DNA of 64,000 bases. Source: Acaudatibacter sp050729515 (GTDB lineage Bacteria; Pseudomonadota; Alphaproteobacteria; Caulobacterales; Caulobacteraceae). A program made the translations under genes and the position numbers. Under the pieces are notes generated by a model. The model was not told the origin of the DNA. It was given only the letters and a program-made list of their open reading frames with translations, and did not search any database. The stretch is taken from assembly GCA_050729515.1 (NCBI GenBank), contig JBOHLG010000012.1:15569-79568 (forward strand). Reading direction: 5' to 3'. This document shows, one piece after another, positions 1 through 7,676 of this stretch; position 1 is the stretch's first letter, and the number at the start of each line of letters is the position of its first letter.

Positions 1-221
1 CCCTTCTGCGCCTTCAACTCATATTCTTCGGCGCAGCCCGGACAGAAGAAATCGGCGACCTTGCGATTGCGGGGAAAGGAATCGACGTGGACTGCGGCGC
101 AGTTCGGGCAGAAGAGGTGCGCTCCGGCCCATTGCTCGGTCCACTGTCGAGCTTTTTGGGATGGACTTTCGAAGAGGACCTCGGGTTCGGCAAAGCCGAG
201 GTCTGGCGGCTCATCGGTCAC
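1..221 (-). CDS. DpnI-like restriction endonuclease, N-terminal fragment (runs off window)
   Basis: This is the first 73 codons of a gene that continues beyond base 1. I chose the GTG at 221, which overlaps the end of the upstream 89-aa gene. The fragment contains an SQKAR segment, zinc-ligand pairs CPNC (Cys38/Cys41) and CPGC (Cys60/Cys63), and VADF followed by YELK. Asp57, Glu68 and Lys70 have the spacing of the PD-(D/E)xK active site of DpnI (Asp53, Glu64, Lys66 from memory of that protein). DpnI cleaves GATC only when the adenine is methylated. The C-terminal winged-helix domain that reads the methylated site would lie outside the window, so specificity is unproven. Confidence 0.8.
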   Translation of the reverse strand, partial: MTDEPPDLGFAEPEVLFESPSQKARQWTEQWAGAHLFCPNCAAVHVDSFPRNRKVADFFCPGCAEEYELKAQK

Positions 222-480
222 GGATGAGGGGCCACTTGGGATCGGTGGGCGCCAGGAGCTTGCCCGTGTCGCCGCGGACAGTCTCCTCGATCTCCAGGCC
301 GTCTTCGTCGAGCGCGTAATAGAGGCGGGCGTCGAATTCGACGGTGTCCTCGCGCACCCAGGAGTAGGCATGGTGGTTTTCTTCGGCAAGACGTGCGGCT
401 TCTTCGACGCTTTCCGCCTCGACCTCCGCGACGTAGTCGGACCAGGCGTCGTGCCTGCAGAGAACCGTGAACAGCGGCAT
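211..480 (-). CDS. Small acidic protein of unknown function
   Basis: This 89-residue acidic protein has a good ribosome site (GGGGAGA) before its ATG. It reads as a strand, then an alanine- and glutamate-rich helix (residues about 17-35), then a beta-rich C-terminal half. I recognise no family. Its stop region overlaps the GTG of the DpnI-like gene by 11 bases, so the two are probably translated from one transcript. It could be an accessory protein of that gene, but position is the only evidence. Confidence 0.6.
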   Translation of the reverse strand: MPLFTVLCRHDAWSDYVAEVEAESVEEAARLAEENHHAYSWVREDTVEFDARLYYALDEDGLEIEETVRGDTGKLLAPTDPKWPLIRDR

Positions 481-503
481 CGATGGTCTCCCCGATTCGC
501 CAG

Positions 504-509
504 ACTATA
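504..509 (-). promoter_or_regulatory. Possible -10 element for the 89-aa/DpnI-like operon
   Basis: The minus strand reads TATAGT here, five of six matches to the sigma-70 -10 box, about 24 bases upstream of the ATG at 480. No convincing -35 box lies 16-18 bases upstream, so the call is weak. Confidence 0.3.
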
Positions 510-650
510 CACAAGTACCTGAAAAGGATCCAGAAAATGCGTCTAGAGGAGGCCGAGTAGGCCCCCGCCTTAGCGCCGTGGCGGCCGCTGGGGAGGAGCC
601 CAGTTGCGCTCTTCGTCCAAGGGGGCATTATCGGGATCGGGAGGGTCATT

Positions 651-1664
651 GTGATGTTCATCGCCCTGCTTGCCGCCGCCGCGGCGGCGTGCGCGCCGGC
701 GCCCCAGGCAGGCGTGGTGCGCCAGCCTGCCTTTCTCTCGGCCCCATCCACCGCCGACCTTTTGGCCGCGATCCCCGCGACGGCGGCGCAGAACGGGGTT
801 TCGGGCGAAGCCGACCTCGCCTGCCGCGCCGATGAGGCGGGCTACCTCACCGACTGCCGAGTCGTTTCCGAAGAGCCGGCGGGGATGGGGTTTGGCGAGG
901 CGGCCCTGACTCTCAGCACCCGCTACCATCTGGCCACCCTCTCGGCGGGAGGCGTCGCGGTCGCCTGCCGCGAAGTGGAGATTCCGGTCGAGTTCTCGGT
1001 GGAAGGCGGCGACTGGCGCGCCGCGAGGGTCGACATGGTGACAAGGCCGACCTGGACGGCCGCCCCGAGCTTCGATGACCTGGCGGGCGCCTGGCACGGC
1101 GAGGATGTCGAGGGCCCGGTGCGCGTGGTGCTCGACTGCCAGGTGCGGCCCGACGGCTCGCTCGAGCGCTGCCGCAGCGAGGCATCTTCGCCCTTCGCGC
1201 GGGCCGCTCGCTCGCTCGCCAAGGATTTTCGCCTCGACCTCCGGCCCGGCGAATTCACCCCCCATCGCACCCTCGCCGTGGAGGTCCCCATCGAGCTGCG
1301 CGATCCGCAAAGCCCCGCCTTCCAGGCCCGGGCGATCGGCGAGCCGATGTGGATCGCCGCCCCACCGCCGACCGAGGCGCGGAAGCTCTATCCGGCCAAG
1401 GCGGCGCAGGCCCGCGTCGGCGCCGGCATGGGGACGGCCGACTGCACGGTCGATGCGCAGGGCTGGCTCACCAACTGCGCGCCGGGGCCGTCGAATCCGC
1501 CGGACCTCGGCTTTTCGAGGGCCGCCGTCCTCCTCGCCCCGAAGTTTCGGATGAGCCTGTGGACCCAGGAAGGCGGGCCGGTGAACGGAGCGAGGATCGC
1601 CGTTCCCATGCGGTTCAACCTGACTCCGGTGGAGGCGGCCGACGGGACGGAGGGCTCGCCGTGA
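651..1664 (+). CDS. Protein with three TonB C-terminal-like repeats
   Basis: This 337-residue protein starts at GTG (GTG ATG) after GGGAGGG. A hydrophobic N-terminal segment (about residues 2-14) looks like a signal peptide or anchor. Three repeats of roughly 90 residues follow. Each has the pattern Cys, about 10 residues, Asp/Gly, Leu, then a second Cys, followed by an amphipathic helix and a strand, as in TonB C-terminal domains. Related 'energy transducer TonB' proteins are common in Caulobacterales. There is no proline-rich spacer and no ExbB/ExbD gene nearby, so a true energy-transducing role is doubtful. It overlaps the phosphoesterase gene downstream. Confidence 0.7.
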   Translation: MMFIALLAAAAAACAPAPQAGVVRQPAFLSAPSTADLLAAIPATAAQNGVSGEADLACRADEAGYLTDCRVVSEEPAGMGFGEAALTLSTRYHLATLSAGGVAVACREVEIPVEFSVEGGDWRAARVDMVTRPTWTAAPSFDDLAGAWHGEDVEGPVRVVLDCQVRPDGSLERCRSEASSPFARAARSLAKDFRLDLRPGEFTPHRTLAVEVPIELRDPQSPAFQARAIGEPMWIAAPPPTEARKLYPAKAAQARVGAGMGTADCTVDAQGWLTNCAPGPSNPPDLGFSRAAVLLAPKFRMSLWTQEGGPVNGARIAVPMRFNLTPVEAADGTEGSP

Positions 1665-2218
1665 TCCCCGACCGCTTCGAGGCCTGCCGCCGGATCGCCG
1701 TCCTCGCCGACTGCCACATCCATCCGGCGGGCGGCATCGACTGGCCGAAGGGAACCGCCGAGGCGCTGGCCGGGGCCGACCTCATCGTCACCCTGGGAGA
1801 CATGGGCGAGAGCGTGGGCCTGGATCGGCTGGCGTCCGTCGCGCCGGTGATCGGGGTCAAGGGCGGAGACGATTCCGACGATCCCAGGACCGCGCCTCGG
1901 GCCCGCCGACTCGAGGCCTCGGGGATGGCCATCGGGGCGGTGTTCGATCCCCTGGCCGCGGGCCTGGCGACCAACGCCGAGCCGCTGGCGGCGGTGGACG
2001 ACGAGGGGGCGGCGGTGGAGCGGCTCTTCGGCGGAAAGGTGGACGTCGTCCTCTACGCCTCGACCCACGATCCGGAGATCTGCCTCTTCGAAGGGGTGCT
2101 GTGGGTGAACCCGGGGAGCCTCACCCTCCCCAACGGCAAGGAGCGGGGCGAGAGGGGAGCGTTCGCCTGGCTCACCCTCGAGGACGGCACAGCCAGGGCG
2201 AGGATCGAGCGGCTCTGA
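1661..2218 (+). CDS. YfcE-like calcineurin-type phosphoesterase (divergent)
   Basis: This 185-residue protein starts at the GTG overlapping the preceding stop (GTGA), so the two genes are translationally coupled. Metallophosphoesterase landmarks are visible in order: ADCHIHP (the usual DxH), TLGDMGES (GD), VKGGDD in place of the usual GNCD, and NPGSLTLP near the C-terminus, which is typical of the YfcE/MJ0936 group. The GNxD/H position and the histidine block are altered, so metal binding or substrate may differ from characterised phosphodiesterases. Confidence 0.7.
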   Translation: MIPDRFEACRRIAVLADCHIHPAGGIDWPKGTAEALAGADLIVTLGDMGESVGLDRLASVAPVIGVKGGDDSDDPRTAPRARRLEASGMAIGAVFDPLAAGLATNAEPLAAVDDEGAAVERLFGGKVDVVLYASTHDPEICLFEGVLWVNPGSLTLPNGKERGERGAFAWLTLEDGTARARIERL

Positions 2219-2219
2219 G

Positions 2220-2558
2220 CTAGTGGGGCTGGCCCCGGTCCTTGTGAGCCCAGTTCCCGCGCGCGACCTGGTGGCCGCGCCAGGCGTGGTAGCCGTTCGC
2301 CGCGTCGTGGCGGAAGTGGCCGCCGCTGTCGGCATGCCAGGCGGCGTGGTCGGTGGAGCGGTAGTAGAAGACGCCGTTGTCCCCCCAGTAGCCGTTGTAG
2401 ATCGGCCCGTAGTAGCCGTCGTACCAGCCGTCGTAGCCGACGGGAGCCACGAAACCGACCGCCACGCCGCCGCCTGGGCCATAGCCTCCATAGCCGGCGC
2501 AGCCGGCGAGCAGGGCCAGGGCCGAGGCCGCCGCGAGCACGCTTGCCGCTCTCTTCAT
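2220..2558 (-). CDS. Small Gly/Tyr-rich lipoprotein
   Basis: The 112-residue product has a lipoprotein signal ending in the lipobox LAGC (Cys about 20), then a glycine- and tyrosine-rich segment and a His-rich C-terminal third. A strong ribosome site (GAAGGAG) precedes the ATG at 2558. It is probably an envelope lipoprotein; I recognise no family. It converges on the phosphoesterase with one base between the stop codons. Confidence 0.7.
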   Translation of the reverse strand: MKRAASVLAAASALALLAGCAGYGGYGPGGGVAVGFVAPVGYDGWYDGYYGPIYNGYWGDNGVFYYRSTDHAAWHADSGGHFRHDAANGYHAWRGHQVARGNWAHKDRGQPH

Positions 2559-2717
2559 GAGCTTTTCTCCTTCGTCCGCCTTCAGAGAACGCGCGAGGCG
2601 GGCGTTGGGGGGCAGGGCTGAGGGGGGAGGCCGGATTGACGGTGGGACGACCCCTTTCCGCCCGTGTCCGCTGAACCAAAAGGACCCAAGGACACCGGCC
2701 ACGCCAACGCTCATGGG

Positions 2718-2740
2718 TGGCCGACACTTACGGTCGGCCA
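2718..2740. terminator. Hairpin downstream of the zinc-finger gene
   Basis: A perfect 8-bp inverted repeat (TGGCCGAC / GTCGGCCA) with a 7-base loop lies about 40 bases beyond the stop of the gene at 2780-3058. No T-run follows on either strand, so terminator function is a guess. Confidence 0.3.
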
Positions 2741-2779
2741 TGACGGAGGAGATGGAAGCGTCGGCGCGCGCGGCCGAGA

Positions 2780-3058
2780 TCAATGCCCGCCGGGGCCCTC
2801 GTAGACTCCGGGGGCGGAGAACTCGTCCTCGCGCTCGGCGTCGTCGCGAAGGACGAACCGGCGGTCGCAATAGGGGCATTCGACGAGGCCCGCCTCGCCC
2901 ATCTCGAGCCACACCCTGGGATGGCCGAGCGCCCCGCCGACCCCGTCGCAGGCGACGCGGCGGCTTCGCACCCGAACCACCTCCGCCGGCGAGAGGTCGG
3001 GCGCAAGATCGCCGTGCGCCGGCATCGGTTCGGGTCTTTCGGGCGGGCGTCTGGCCAT
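2780..3058 (-). CDS. CHCC zinc-finger protein (NDUFS6-like)
   Basis: This 92-residue protein has the zf-CHCC pattern: VACDG, then GHPRVW, then VECPYCDRRF, giving Cys, His, Cys, Cys. The family includes the mitochondrial complex I accessory subunit NDUFS6 and short alphaproteobacterial proteins. The ATG at 3058 has a ribosome site (CGGAG); an in-frame upstream ATG would add 45 arginine-rich residues and is less likely. The gene is divergent from the ABC ATPase. Confidence 0.8.
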   Translation of the reverse strand: MARRPPERPEPMPAHGDLAPDLSPAEVVRVRSRRVACDGVGGALGHPRVWLEMGEAGLVECPYCDRRFVLRDDAEREDEFSAPGVYEGPGGH

Positions 3059-3134
3059 GAACTCTCCGAGCGGCAGCTTGCGCTCAGCTGCGGGCGCTCT
3101 CAGGTATGTCGAGCCGCGCCCCCAGCGCAAGTGA

Positions 3135-4109
3135 GTGAGCCAGCCCCACATGGACCTCCCCGATCTCGCCATCGAGGCGCGTGGTCTCACCAAGACCTAC
3201 CCGGCGACCAAGATGTCGCCGGCGACGGCGGCGCTCAAAGGCATCGACCTCTTGATCCCACGAGGGGCGATCTTCGGCCTCCTCGGCCCCAACGGCGCGG
3301 GGAAGTCGACCTTCATCAACATCCTCTCGGGCCTCACCAAGAAGACCTCCGGCCAGGTGGCGATCTGGGGCCGCGACATCGACGAGCGGCCAAGGGACGC
3401 GCGGGCCGCGATCGGGGTGGTGCCCCAGGAGATCGCCGCCGATCCCTTCTTCACCCCCCGCGAGGCCCTGGAGGTCCAGGCCGGCCTCTACGGCGTGCGC
3501 GGCAAGGATCGGAAGACGGCCGAGCTCCTCGCCGCCCTCGGCCTTTCCGACAAGGCCGGCGCCTATGTGCGCCAGCTCTCCGGCGGCATGAAGCGGCGCC
3601 TGATGGTCGCCAAGGCCATGGTCCACAACCCGCCGGTGCTGATCCTCGATGAGCCCACCGCCGGGGTCGACGTGGAGCTGCGCCGCCAGCTCTGGGCCCA
3701 CGTGGTCGAGCTCAACCGGGCCGGGGTCACCATCGTCCTCACCACCCACTACCTCGAGGAGGCCGAGGAGCTGTGCGACGAAATCGCCATCATCAACCAT
3801 GGCCGGGTGGTGGCCTGTGAAGCGACGAGCGATCTTCTGAAGCGCCTGGACACCCGCACCCTGGTGGTGATCCCCGAAACGCCGTTCGCCAAGGCCCCTT
3901 CGATCCCACCCTTCGAGGTGAAGCTGCGGCCCGCCGGCGAGCTGGCGGTGGGGTTCAAGACCGGCGAGGCCAGGGTCGAGGAGGTGATCGCCAAGGTGCG
4001 CGCGGCCGGGGTGGCGATCGCCGATCTCAAGATCGAGGACCCGGACCTGGAGGACGTCTTCGTCTCGCTCACCTACGCCGCGCCGGACGAGGCGGTGGAA
4101 GAGGCCTGA
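3135..4109 (+). CDS. ABC transporter ATP-binding protein (ABC-2 type)
   Basis: This 324-residue ATPase has Walker A GPNGAGKST, Q-loop VVPQE, signature LSGGM, Walker B LILDEPTAG and H-loop TTH. The C-terminal extension of about 90 residues is typical of the YadG/CcmA-like ABC-2 export group. The start is uncertain: GTG at 3135 or ATG at 3150, neither with a clear ribosome site. No permease gene lies next to it; the next element is a tRNA. The membrane partner must be encoded elsewhere. Confidence 0.85.
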   Translation: MSQPHMDLPDLAIEARGLTKTYPATKMSPATAALKGIDLLIPRGAIFGLLGPNGAGKSTFINILSGLTKKTSGQVAIWGRDIDERPRDARAAIGVVPQEIAADPFFTPREALEVQAGLYGVRGKDRKTAELLAALGLSDKAGAYVRQLSGGMKRRLMVAKAMVHNPPVLILDEPTAGVDVELRRQLWAHVVELNRAGVTIVLTTHYLEEAEELCDEIAIINHGRVVACEATSDLLKRLDTRTLVVIPETPFAKAPSIPPFEVKLRPAGELAVGFKTGEARVEEVIAKVRAAGVAIADLKIEDPDLEDVFVSLTYAAPDEAVEEA

Positions 4110-4181
4110 GCGGCGTGCGCGAACCTTGCATTTGGCTTGTTTGCGCGCCTCGCGCGCCGGGGAGTAGAAGCGCGCGCTCAC

Positions 4182-4258
4182 GCACCCGTAGCTCAGATGG
4201 ATAGAGCGCCGCCCTCCGAAGGCGGAGGTCACAGGTTCGAATCCTGTCGGGTGCGCCA
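4182..4258 (+). tRNA. tRNA-Arg (anticodon CCG)
   Basis: A full cloverleaf of 77 bases with encoded CCA. The acceptor stem GCACCCG pairs with CGGGTGC, the anticodon arm CCGCC/GGCGG closes the loop CTCCGAA giving anticodon CCG, and the T-loop is TTCGAAT. Confidence 0.97.
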
Positions 4259-4386
4259 GCTCGGCCCGATGGCCGCCGGCCTCGATCGCGGGCCAAACCC
4301 TGCCTTTCGACGGAGCCCGCTTTTTCAGGCGGCGAGAGCGGCGCGACTCAGGAGATCATCGGGCTTCTGACAAGGAGCGCCCGACG

Positions 4387-4716
4387 GTGAACGGGTTCCA
4401 CGACATCGCATACTTCTTCGGCGGCGTCTTTCTCGCCAACGCCGTTCCGCATTTCGTCAGCGGGGTGATGGGCCGAGCCTTCCAGAGCCCGTTCGCCAAG
4501 CCGCCTGGCAAAGGGCTCTCCTCGGCGACCGTGAACGTCGTCTGGGGTTTTTCCAACCTGGTCGTCGCCTATCTTCTTCTCGCCCTGGTGGGAGACTTCG
4601 ACCTCCACGCCGCCGATCAGGTCATCGCCGCCGGGGCGGGGGTCCTGATCATGGGCATGTTCGCCGCGCGGGCGTTCGGACGCTTCCACGGCGGCAATTC
4701 GCCCACCGGTTCGTAA
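4387..4716 (+). CDS. Small conserved membrane protein
   Basis: The 109-residue product has three or four hydrophobic segments (about 8-26, 52-70, 78-98) with a conserved-looking loop FQSPFAKPPGKGLSS between the first two. The GTG start is preceded by AAGGAG. It resembles uncharacterised alphaproteobacterial inner-membrane proteins; no function can be assigned. It lies alone between tRNA-Arg and the merR-like gene. Confidence 0.65.
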   Translation: MNGFHDIAYFFGGVFLANAVPHFVSGVMGRAFQSPFAKPPGKGLSSATVNVVWGFSNLVVAYLLLALVGDFDLHAADQVIAAGAGVLIMGMFAARAFGRFHGGNSPTGS

Positions 4717-4736
4717 GGGCGAGGCCTGACCGGCCC

Positions 4737-5153
4737 TCAGCCCTCCTCGAGAGCGGCCAGCGGCGGGCAGGGCCCGCCTTCGCCGTTGGCGTCGCAGGCT
4801 TCGATCCAGGCCCGGAGCGTCGCCTCCATGGCGGAAAGCTCGGCCATGCGAGCCTCGATCTCGGAAAGCTGGCGGGCGGCCAGAGCGCGCGTCTCCCCGC
4901 ACGTGGGCCCCTCCCGCGCCCGGGCGAGCTCGGCGATCTGAGAAAGGGTGAATCCGGCCGCCTTGGCCCGGCGGATGAAGCGCAGGCGCCGGCGGTCGGC
5001 CTCGCCATAGCGCCGCGCGCCGGAGGCAGGCCTTTGCGGCTCGGCCATCAGACCCAGGCGCTGGTAGAAGCGGACTGTCTCCACCCCCACCCCTTCGGCG
5101 CCGGCGAGGGCGGCGATGGTGGCCCCGCCGGAAGGCGCTTGACTCCGTAGCAT
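4737..5153 (-). CDS. MerR-family metal-responsive regulator
   Basis: This 138-residue regulator has an N-terminal MerR helix-turn-helix (GVGVETVRFYQRLGL), a long coiled-coil helix, and cysteines in GPTC, EAC and GGPC placed like the three metal-binding cysteines of mercury-type MerR. Those three Cys ligate Hg(II) in the family prototype, so a thiophilic metal sensor is likely. The only in-frame start is the ATG at 5153, which falls inside the operator between this gene and the GDCCVxC gene. Confidence 0.85.
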   Translation of the reverse strand: MLRSQAPSGGATIAALAGAEGVGVETVRFYQRLGLMAEPQRPASGARRYGEADRRRLRFIRRAKAAGFTLSQIAELARAREGPTCGETRALAARQLSEIEARMAELSAMEATLRAWIEACDANGEGGPCPPLAALEEG

Positions 5154-5170
5154 GGTACGGAGGGTAGGCT
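5139..5170 (+). promoter_or_regulatory. MerR-type operator/promoter with 20-bp spacer
   Basis: A -35 box TTGACT (5139-5144) and a -10-like TAGGCT (5165-5170) are separated by 20 bp, the overlong spacing typical of MerR-activated promoters. The spacer region carries a perfect 7-bp inverted repeat, CTCCGTA (5143-5149) and TACGGAG (5156-5162), around six bases. It should drive the GDCCVxC gene nine bases downstream, with activation by DNA unwinding. Confidence 0.8.
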
Positions 5171-5178
5171 CCCCGGCG

Positions 5179-5403
5179 ATGGAAGCAAGCCCCGCCGCCG
5201 CGCCGATCACAGTCTCGCTCCTGACCTGCCCGCACTGCGGGGCGAGGACGGAGGAGACCATGCCGCTCGAGGCCTGCCTCTGGCGCTGGAAGTGCCCGGA
5301 GTGCGCCGCCGAGATCACGCCGCTCGCCGGCCGCTGCTGCGTCTTCTGCTCGTATGGCTCGGTCCCCTGCCCGCCGGTGCAACTTTATGGAGTCTGCCCA
5401 TGA
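5179..5403 (+). CDS. GDCCVxC-domain protein (variant GRCCVFC)
   Basis: This cysteine-rich 74-residue protein has LTCPHCG near residue 16, an ACxW..CPEC pair, and the signature GRCCVFCSYGSVPCPP near the C-terminus. In the family this signature is GDCCVxC, and members often sit in mercury-resistance or metal operons, some as selenoproteins. Here Asp is replaced by Arg. I chose the ATG at 5179, downstream of the -10 box; the in-frame ATG at 5152 lies within the operator. It overlaps the next gene by four bases (ATGA). Confidence 0.8.
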   Translation: MEASPAAAPITVSLLTCPHCGARTEETMPLEACLWRWKCPECAAEITPLAGRCCVFCSYGSVPCPPVQLYGVCP

Positions 5404-5795
5404 CCACGCTGGAACATGCCCGAACCGACCTTCTCGCCGACTGGCGCAAGACCCTCGCGCTCTACGGCCTTCCCTCTGCGGCGATCATGGCCTCCGGGGC
5501 CGCCCCGCTCTCCGATCCGACGCGGGGGGCGATCTGGGCCTTCGCCTCACTCATCATGGCCGGAGCGTGCCTCGCCAACGCCCTGCGCTGCGGCCGCGTC
5601 CACTGCTGGTTCACCGGGCCGTTTCTGCTCCTGATGGCTCTCGCCTCGGCGCTGCTCGGGGCGGGCGTGGGGAATCTGGGGCCCGGCGGGTGGGGCGACC
5701 TCGGCCTTCTCCTCATGATCGGGGCGGCGAGCCTGATGTTCGTTCCCGAGCTCATCCTGGGAAAATATCGGGGGCGCGCCGCCGGCCGGTCCTGA
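5400..5795 (+). CDS. Membrane protein of the GDCCVxC/MerR locus
   Basis: The 131-residue product has four predicted membrane helices (about residues 20-38, 42-60, 70-92, 100-122). A cytoplasm-side motif LRCGRVHCWFTGP holds two cysteines that could bind metal. Its start overlaps the stop of the GDCCVxC gene, so it is cotranscribed and probably under MerR control. It may move or sense metal in the membrane, but merA, merT and merP are absent from this locus. Confidence 0.7.
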   Translation: MTTLEHARTDLLADWRKTLALYGLPSAAIMASGAAPLSDPTRGAIWAFASLIMAGACLANALRCGRVHCWFTGPFLLLMALASALLGAGVGNLGPGGWGDLGLLLMIGAASLMFVPELILGKYRGRAAGRS

Positions 5796-5801
5796 GCGGA
5801 G

Positions 5802-7676
5802 TCAGTCCCAGCGCTCGATGACCGGCAGGATGAGGACCGAAGGCCGTTTGGAATCAAGAAAGAGGGTGTTGGCGGCCACGCGCCAACCCTTGTTCTCGCC
5901 GGCAAGAGCGCCGCTGTTGGGATTGACGTCGAATCTCGGGAAGTTGCTCGAGGAGACATCGAGGCGGATTCGGTGGCCAATCTCGAAGCGCAGGGCCGTC
6001 GGGTAGAGGCTGACGACGAGTTCGACCGGGAGGCCCGGCTCGAGACGCTCGGGTTCTTCTTCCCCGCTTCGCCACATGGCCCGAACAATGCCGTCGGAAA
6101 TGTTGAGGGCGACGCCGTCGGGAAAATCGCGCGAGGGCGGCCAGACGTCGACGAGCTTGGCGGTGAAATCGGTGTCGGGGGCGTCCGAGGCGACCCACAG
6201 ACGGGCGATGATCGGGCCGAAGATCTCGACCGGACGATCCAGCGGCTCGGTCTCGAATGTGAGGACGTCCGGCCTCTCGGTGAGCGGGCCTTCGCCGCGG
6301 CACGGCCAGAGGTCCTTGCGCATGCGCTGATCGAACGCGCCGGCGCGCATCAGGGGCCCCTGGGAAGAGACGTTGCCGCCGATCGAGGGGACGGGATCGG
6401 AGGGATCGAAGCGAAAAGAACTGGGCGAAGCCGCCGAGGGGCGTTCGGTTGAGAGTCGCCCGCCGGCATGGAGGAAGTAGCTGGTCCGCCGCGAGCCCTT
6501 CGGGGGCCAGAGCGAGGCGCGCTCCCAGCGCCCGCCGACGAAGGCGCGGCCCTCCTCTGTGCGATGGCCGTCTCCCCCGCCCATGACGAAGACCTCGATC
6601 TGCGGATCGCTCTCCGCGCGGTTCTCTTCGCCCTTGAGCCAGCGGTCGAACCAGCGCCGCTCGACCGCGCGAAGATCGATCGCCGCCGCCGGTCCGAACT
6701 CGGCCATGCCGGAAAAGCTGAACGCCTGGGCCCCATGGGTCCAGGGGCCGAAGAGGAGCCTCTGGGGGCTCTTGAGGCGCTCTGAGAGTCCCTGGAAGGC
6801 GGCGGTCACCGAGCCGGCCCAGGAATCATAAGCCCCGGTGACGTGGAGGACCGGGATATCGGCGTAGTCCTCGAAGTGCGAGGAGACGTCGATCCCACTT
6901 TCGGCCCAGAAGGCGTCGTTGACCGGATGGGCGAGGACGTCCTTCAGCCAGCCCGCATAGGCCGGCGCGGCTTCGCTCATCGCCTGGGCGCGGCCTTCGA
7001 ACGGGAGGCGGGAGGCGATCTCGCGCACTTGGCGGGGGAGTGCGGCGAGGGCGGCGCGATCCTTGGGATCGGCGGCGGCGCGGCGGACCGCGTGGGCGGC
7101 CGAGATCGAGTCGACCTCGGGACGAAGGCTCAGCTCCGGGACGGCGATATGGGGGTTGCCCAGGGTGAGGACCCAGTTGAGCCAGCGCATCTCGAAGGCC
7201 CCGCCGTAGCGGACGCCATGATGGCCGGGGCTCGACATCGCATCGACCGGAACCAGGGCGGCGAGATGGGGCGCCTCAGCCAGCGCCGCGGCGTGCTGGA
7301 TCCCGCCGCAATAGGAGGTCCCGACCATGCCGATCTTGCCGTTCGACCAGGGCTGGGCGGCGATCCACGAAAAGAGATCGGCGGCGTCCGCGCCATCGTC
7401 GAGGAACGGGCGCCACTCGCCCTCCGAGCCGTAGCGGCCGCGCACGTCCTGGATGAGAACGGCGTAGCCCGCCGGCGGGAAGACCTCGGCGAGGATCTCG
7501 GGGCGCGCCGCGTAGTCCTTGCCGTAAGGGGTGCGCTCGACGATGGCGGCGAAGCGGCCCGGCGCGATTTTCCCCTCGCGAGCCGGGAGGAAGAGGTTGG
7601 CGGCGAGGCGCACGCCGTCGCGCATGGGGATCATCAGATCCTTGCGGCCGATCACCTCGAAGCGGGAGTCGCTCAC
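5802..7676 (-). CDS. CocE/NonD-family alpha/beta hydrolase (peptidase S15-like)
   Basis: This 624-residue enzyme lacks a signal peptide and should be cytoplasmic. The N-terminal alpha/beta-hydrolase domain has QDVRGRYGSEG and the nucleophile motif GTSYCG (Ser121); the C-terminal half is the PepX-type jelly-roll domain with GHRIRLDVSSSNFP. Family members cleave esters, amides or X-Pro peptides. The GTG start overlaps the stop of the racemase gene (GTGA), placing it third in an operon with desulfhydrase and racemase. A second, diverged family member lies at 31.8-33.6 kb. Confidence 0.85.
   Translation of the reverse strand: MSDSRFEVIGRKDLMIPMRDGVRLAANLFLPAREGKIAPGRFAAIVERTPYGKDYAARPEILAEVFPPAGYAVLIQDVRGRYGSEGEWRPFLDDGADAADLFSWIAAQPWSNGKIGMVGTSYCGGIQHAAALAEAPHLAALVPVDAMSSPGHHGVRYGGAFEMRWLNWVLTLGNPHIAVPELSLRPEVDSISAAHAVRRAAADPKDRAALAALPRQVREIASRLPFEGRAQAMSEAAPAYAGWLKDVLAHPVNDAFWAESGIDVSSHFEDYADIPVLHVTGAYDSWAGSVTAAFQGLSERLKSPQRLLFGPWTHGAQAFSFSGMAEFGPAAAIDLRAVERRWFDRWLKGEENRAESDPQIEVFVMGGGDGHRTEEGRAFVGGRWERASLWPPKGSRRTSYFLHAGGRLSTERPSAASPSSFRFDPSDPVPSIGGNVSSQGPLMRAGAFDQRMRKDLWPCRGEGPLTERPDVLTFETEPLDRPVEIFGPIIARLWVASDAPDTDFTAKLVDVWPPSRDFPDGVALNISDGIVRAMWRSGEEEPERLEPGLPVELVVSLYPTALRFEIGHRIRLDVSSSNFPRFDVNPNSGALAGENKGWRVAANTLFLDSKRPSVLILPVIERWD

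Noticed and set aside
4069..4370. Open frames on both strands over tRNA-Arg (products like RIRTCDLRLRRAALYPSEL and VAQMDRAPPSEGGGHRFES)
   Set aside because: These are well-known false frames created by conserved tRNA sequence, not genes.
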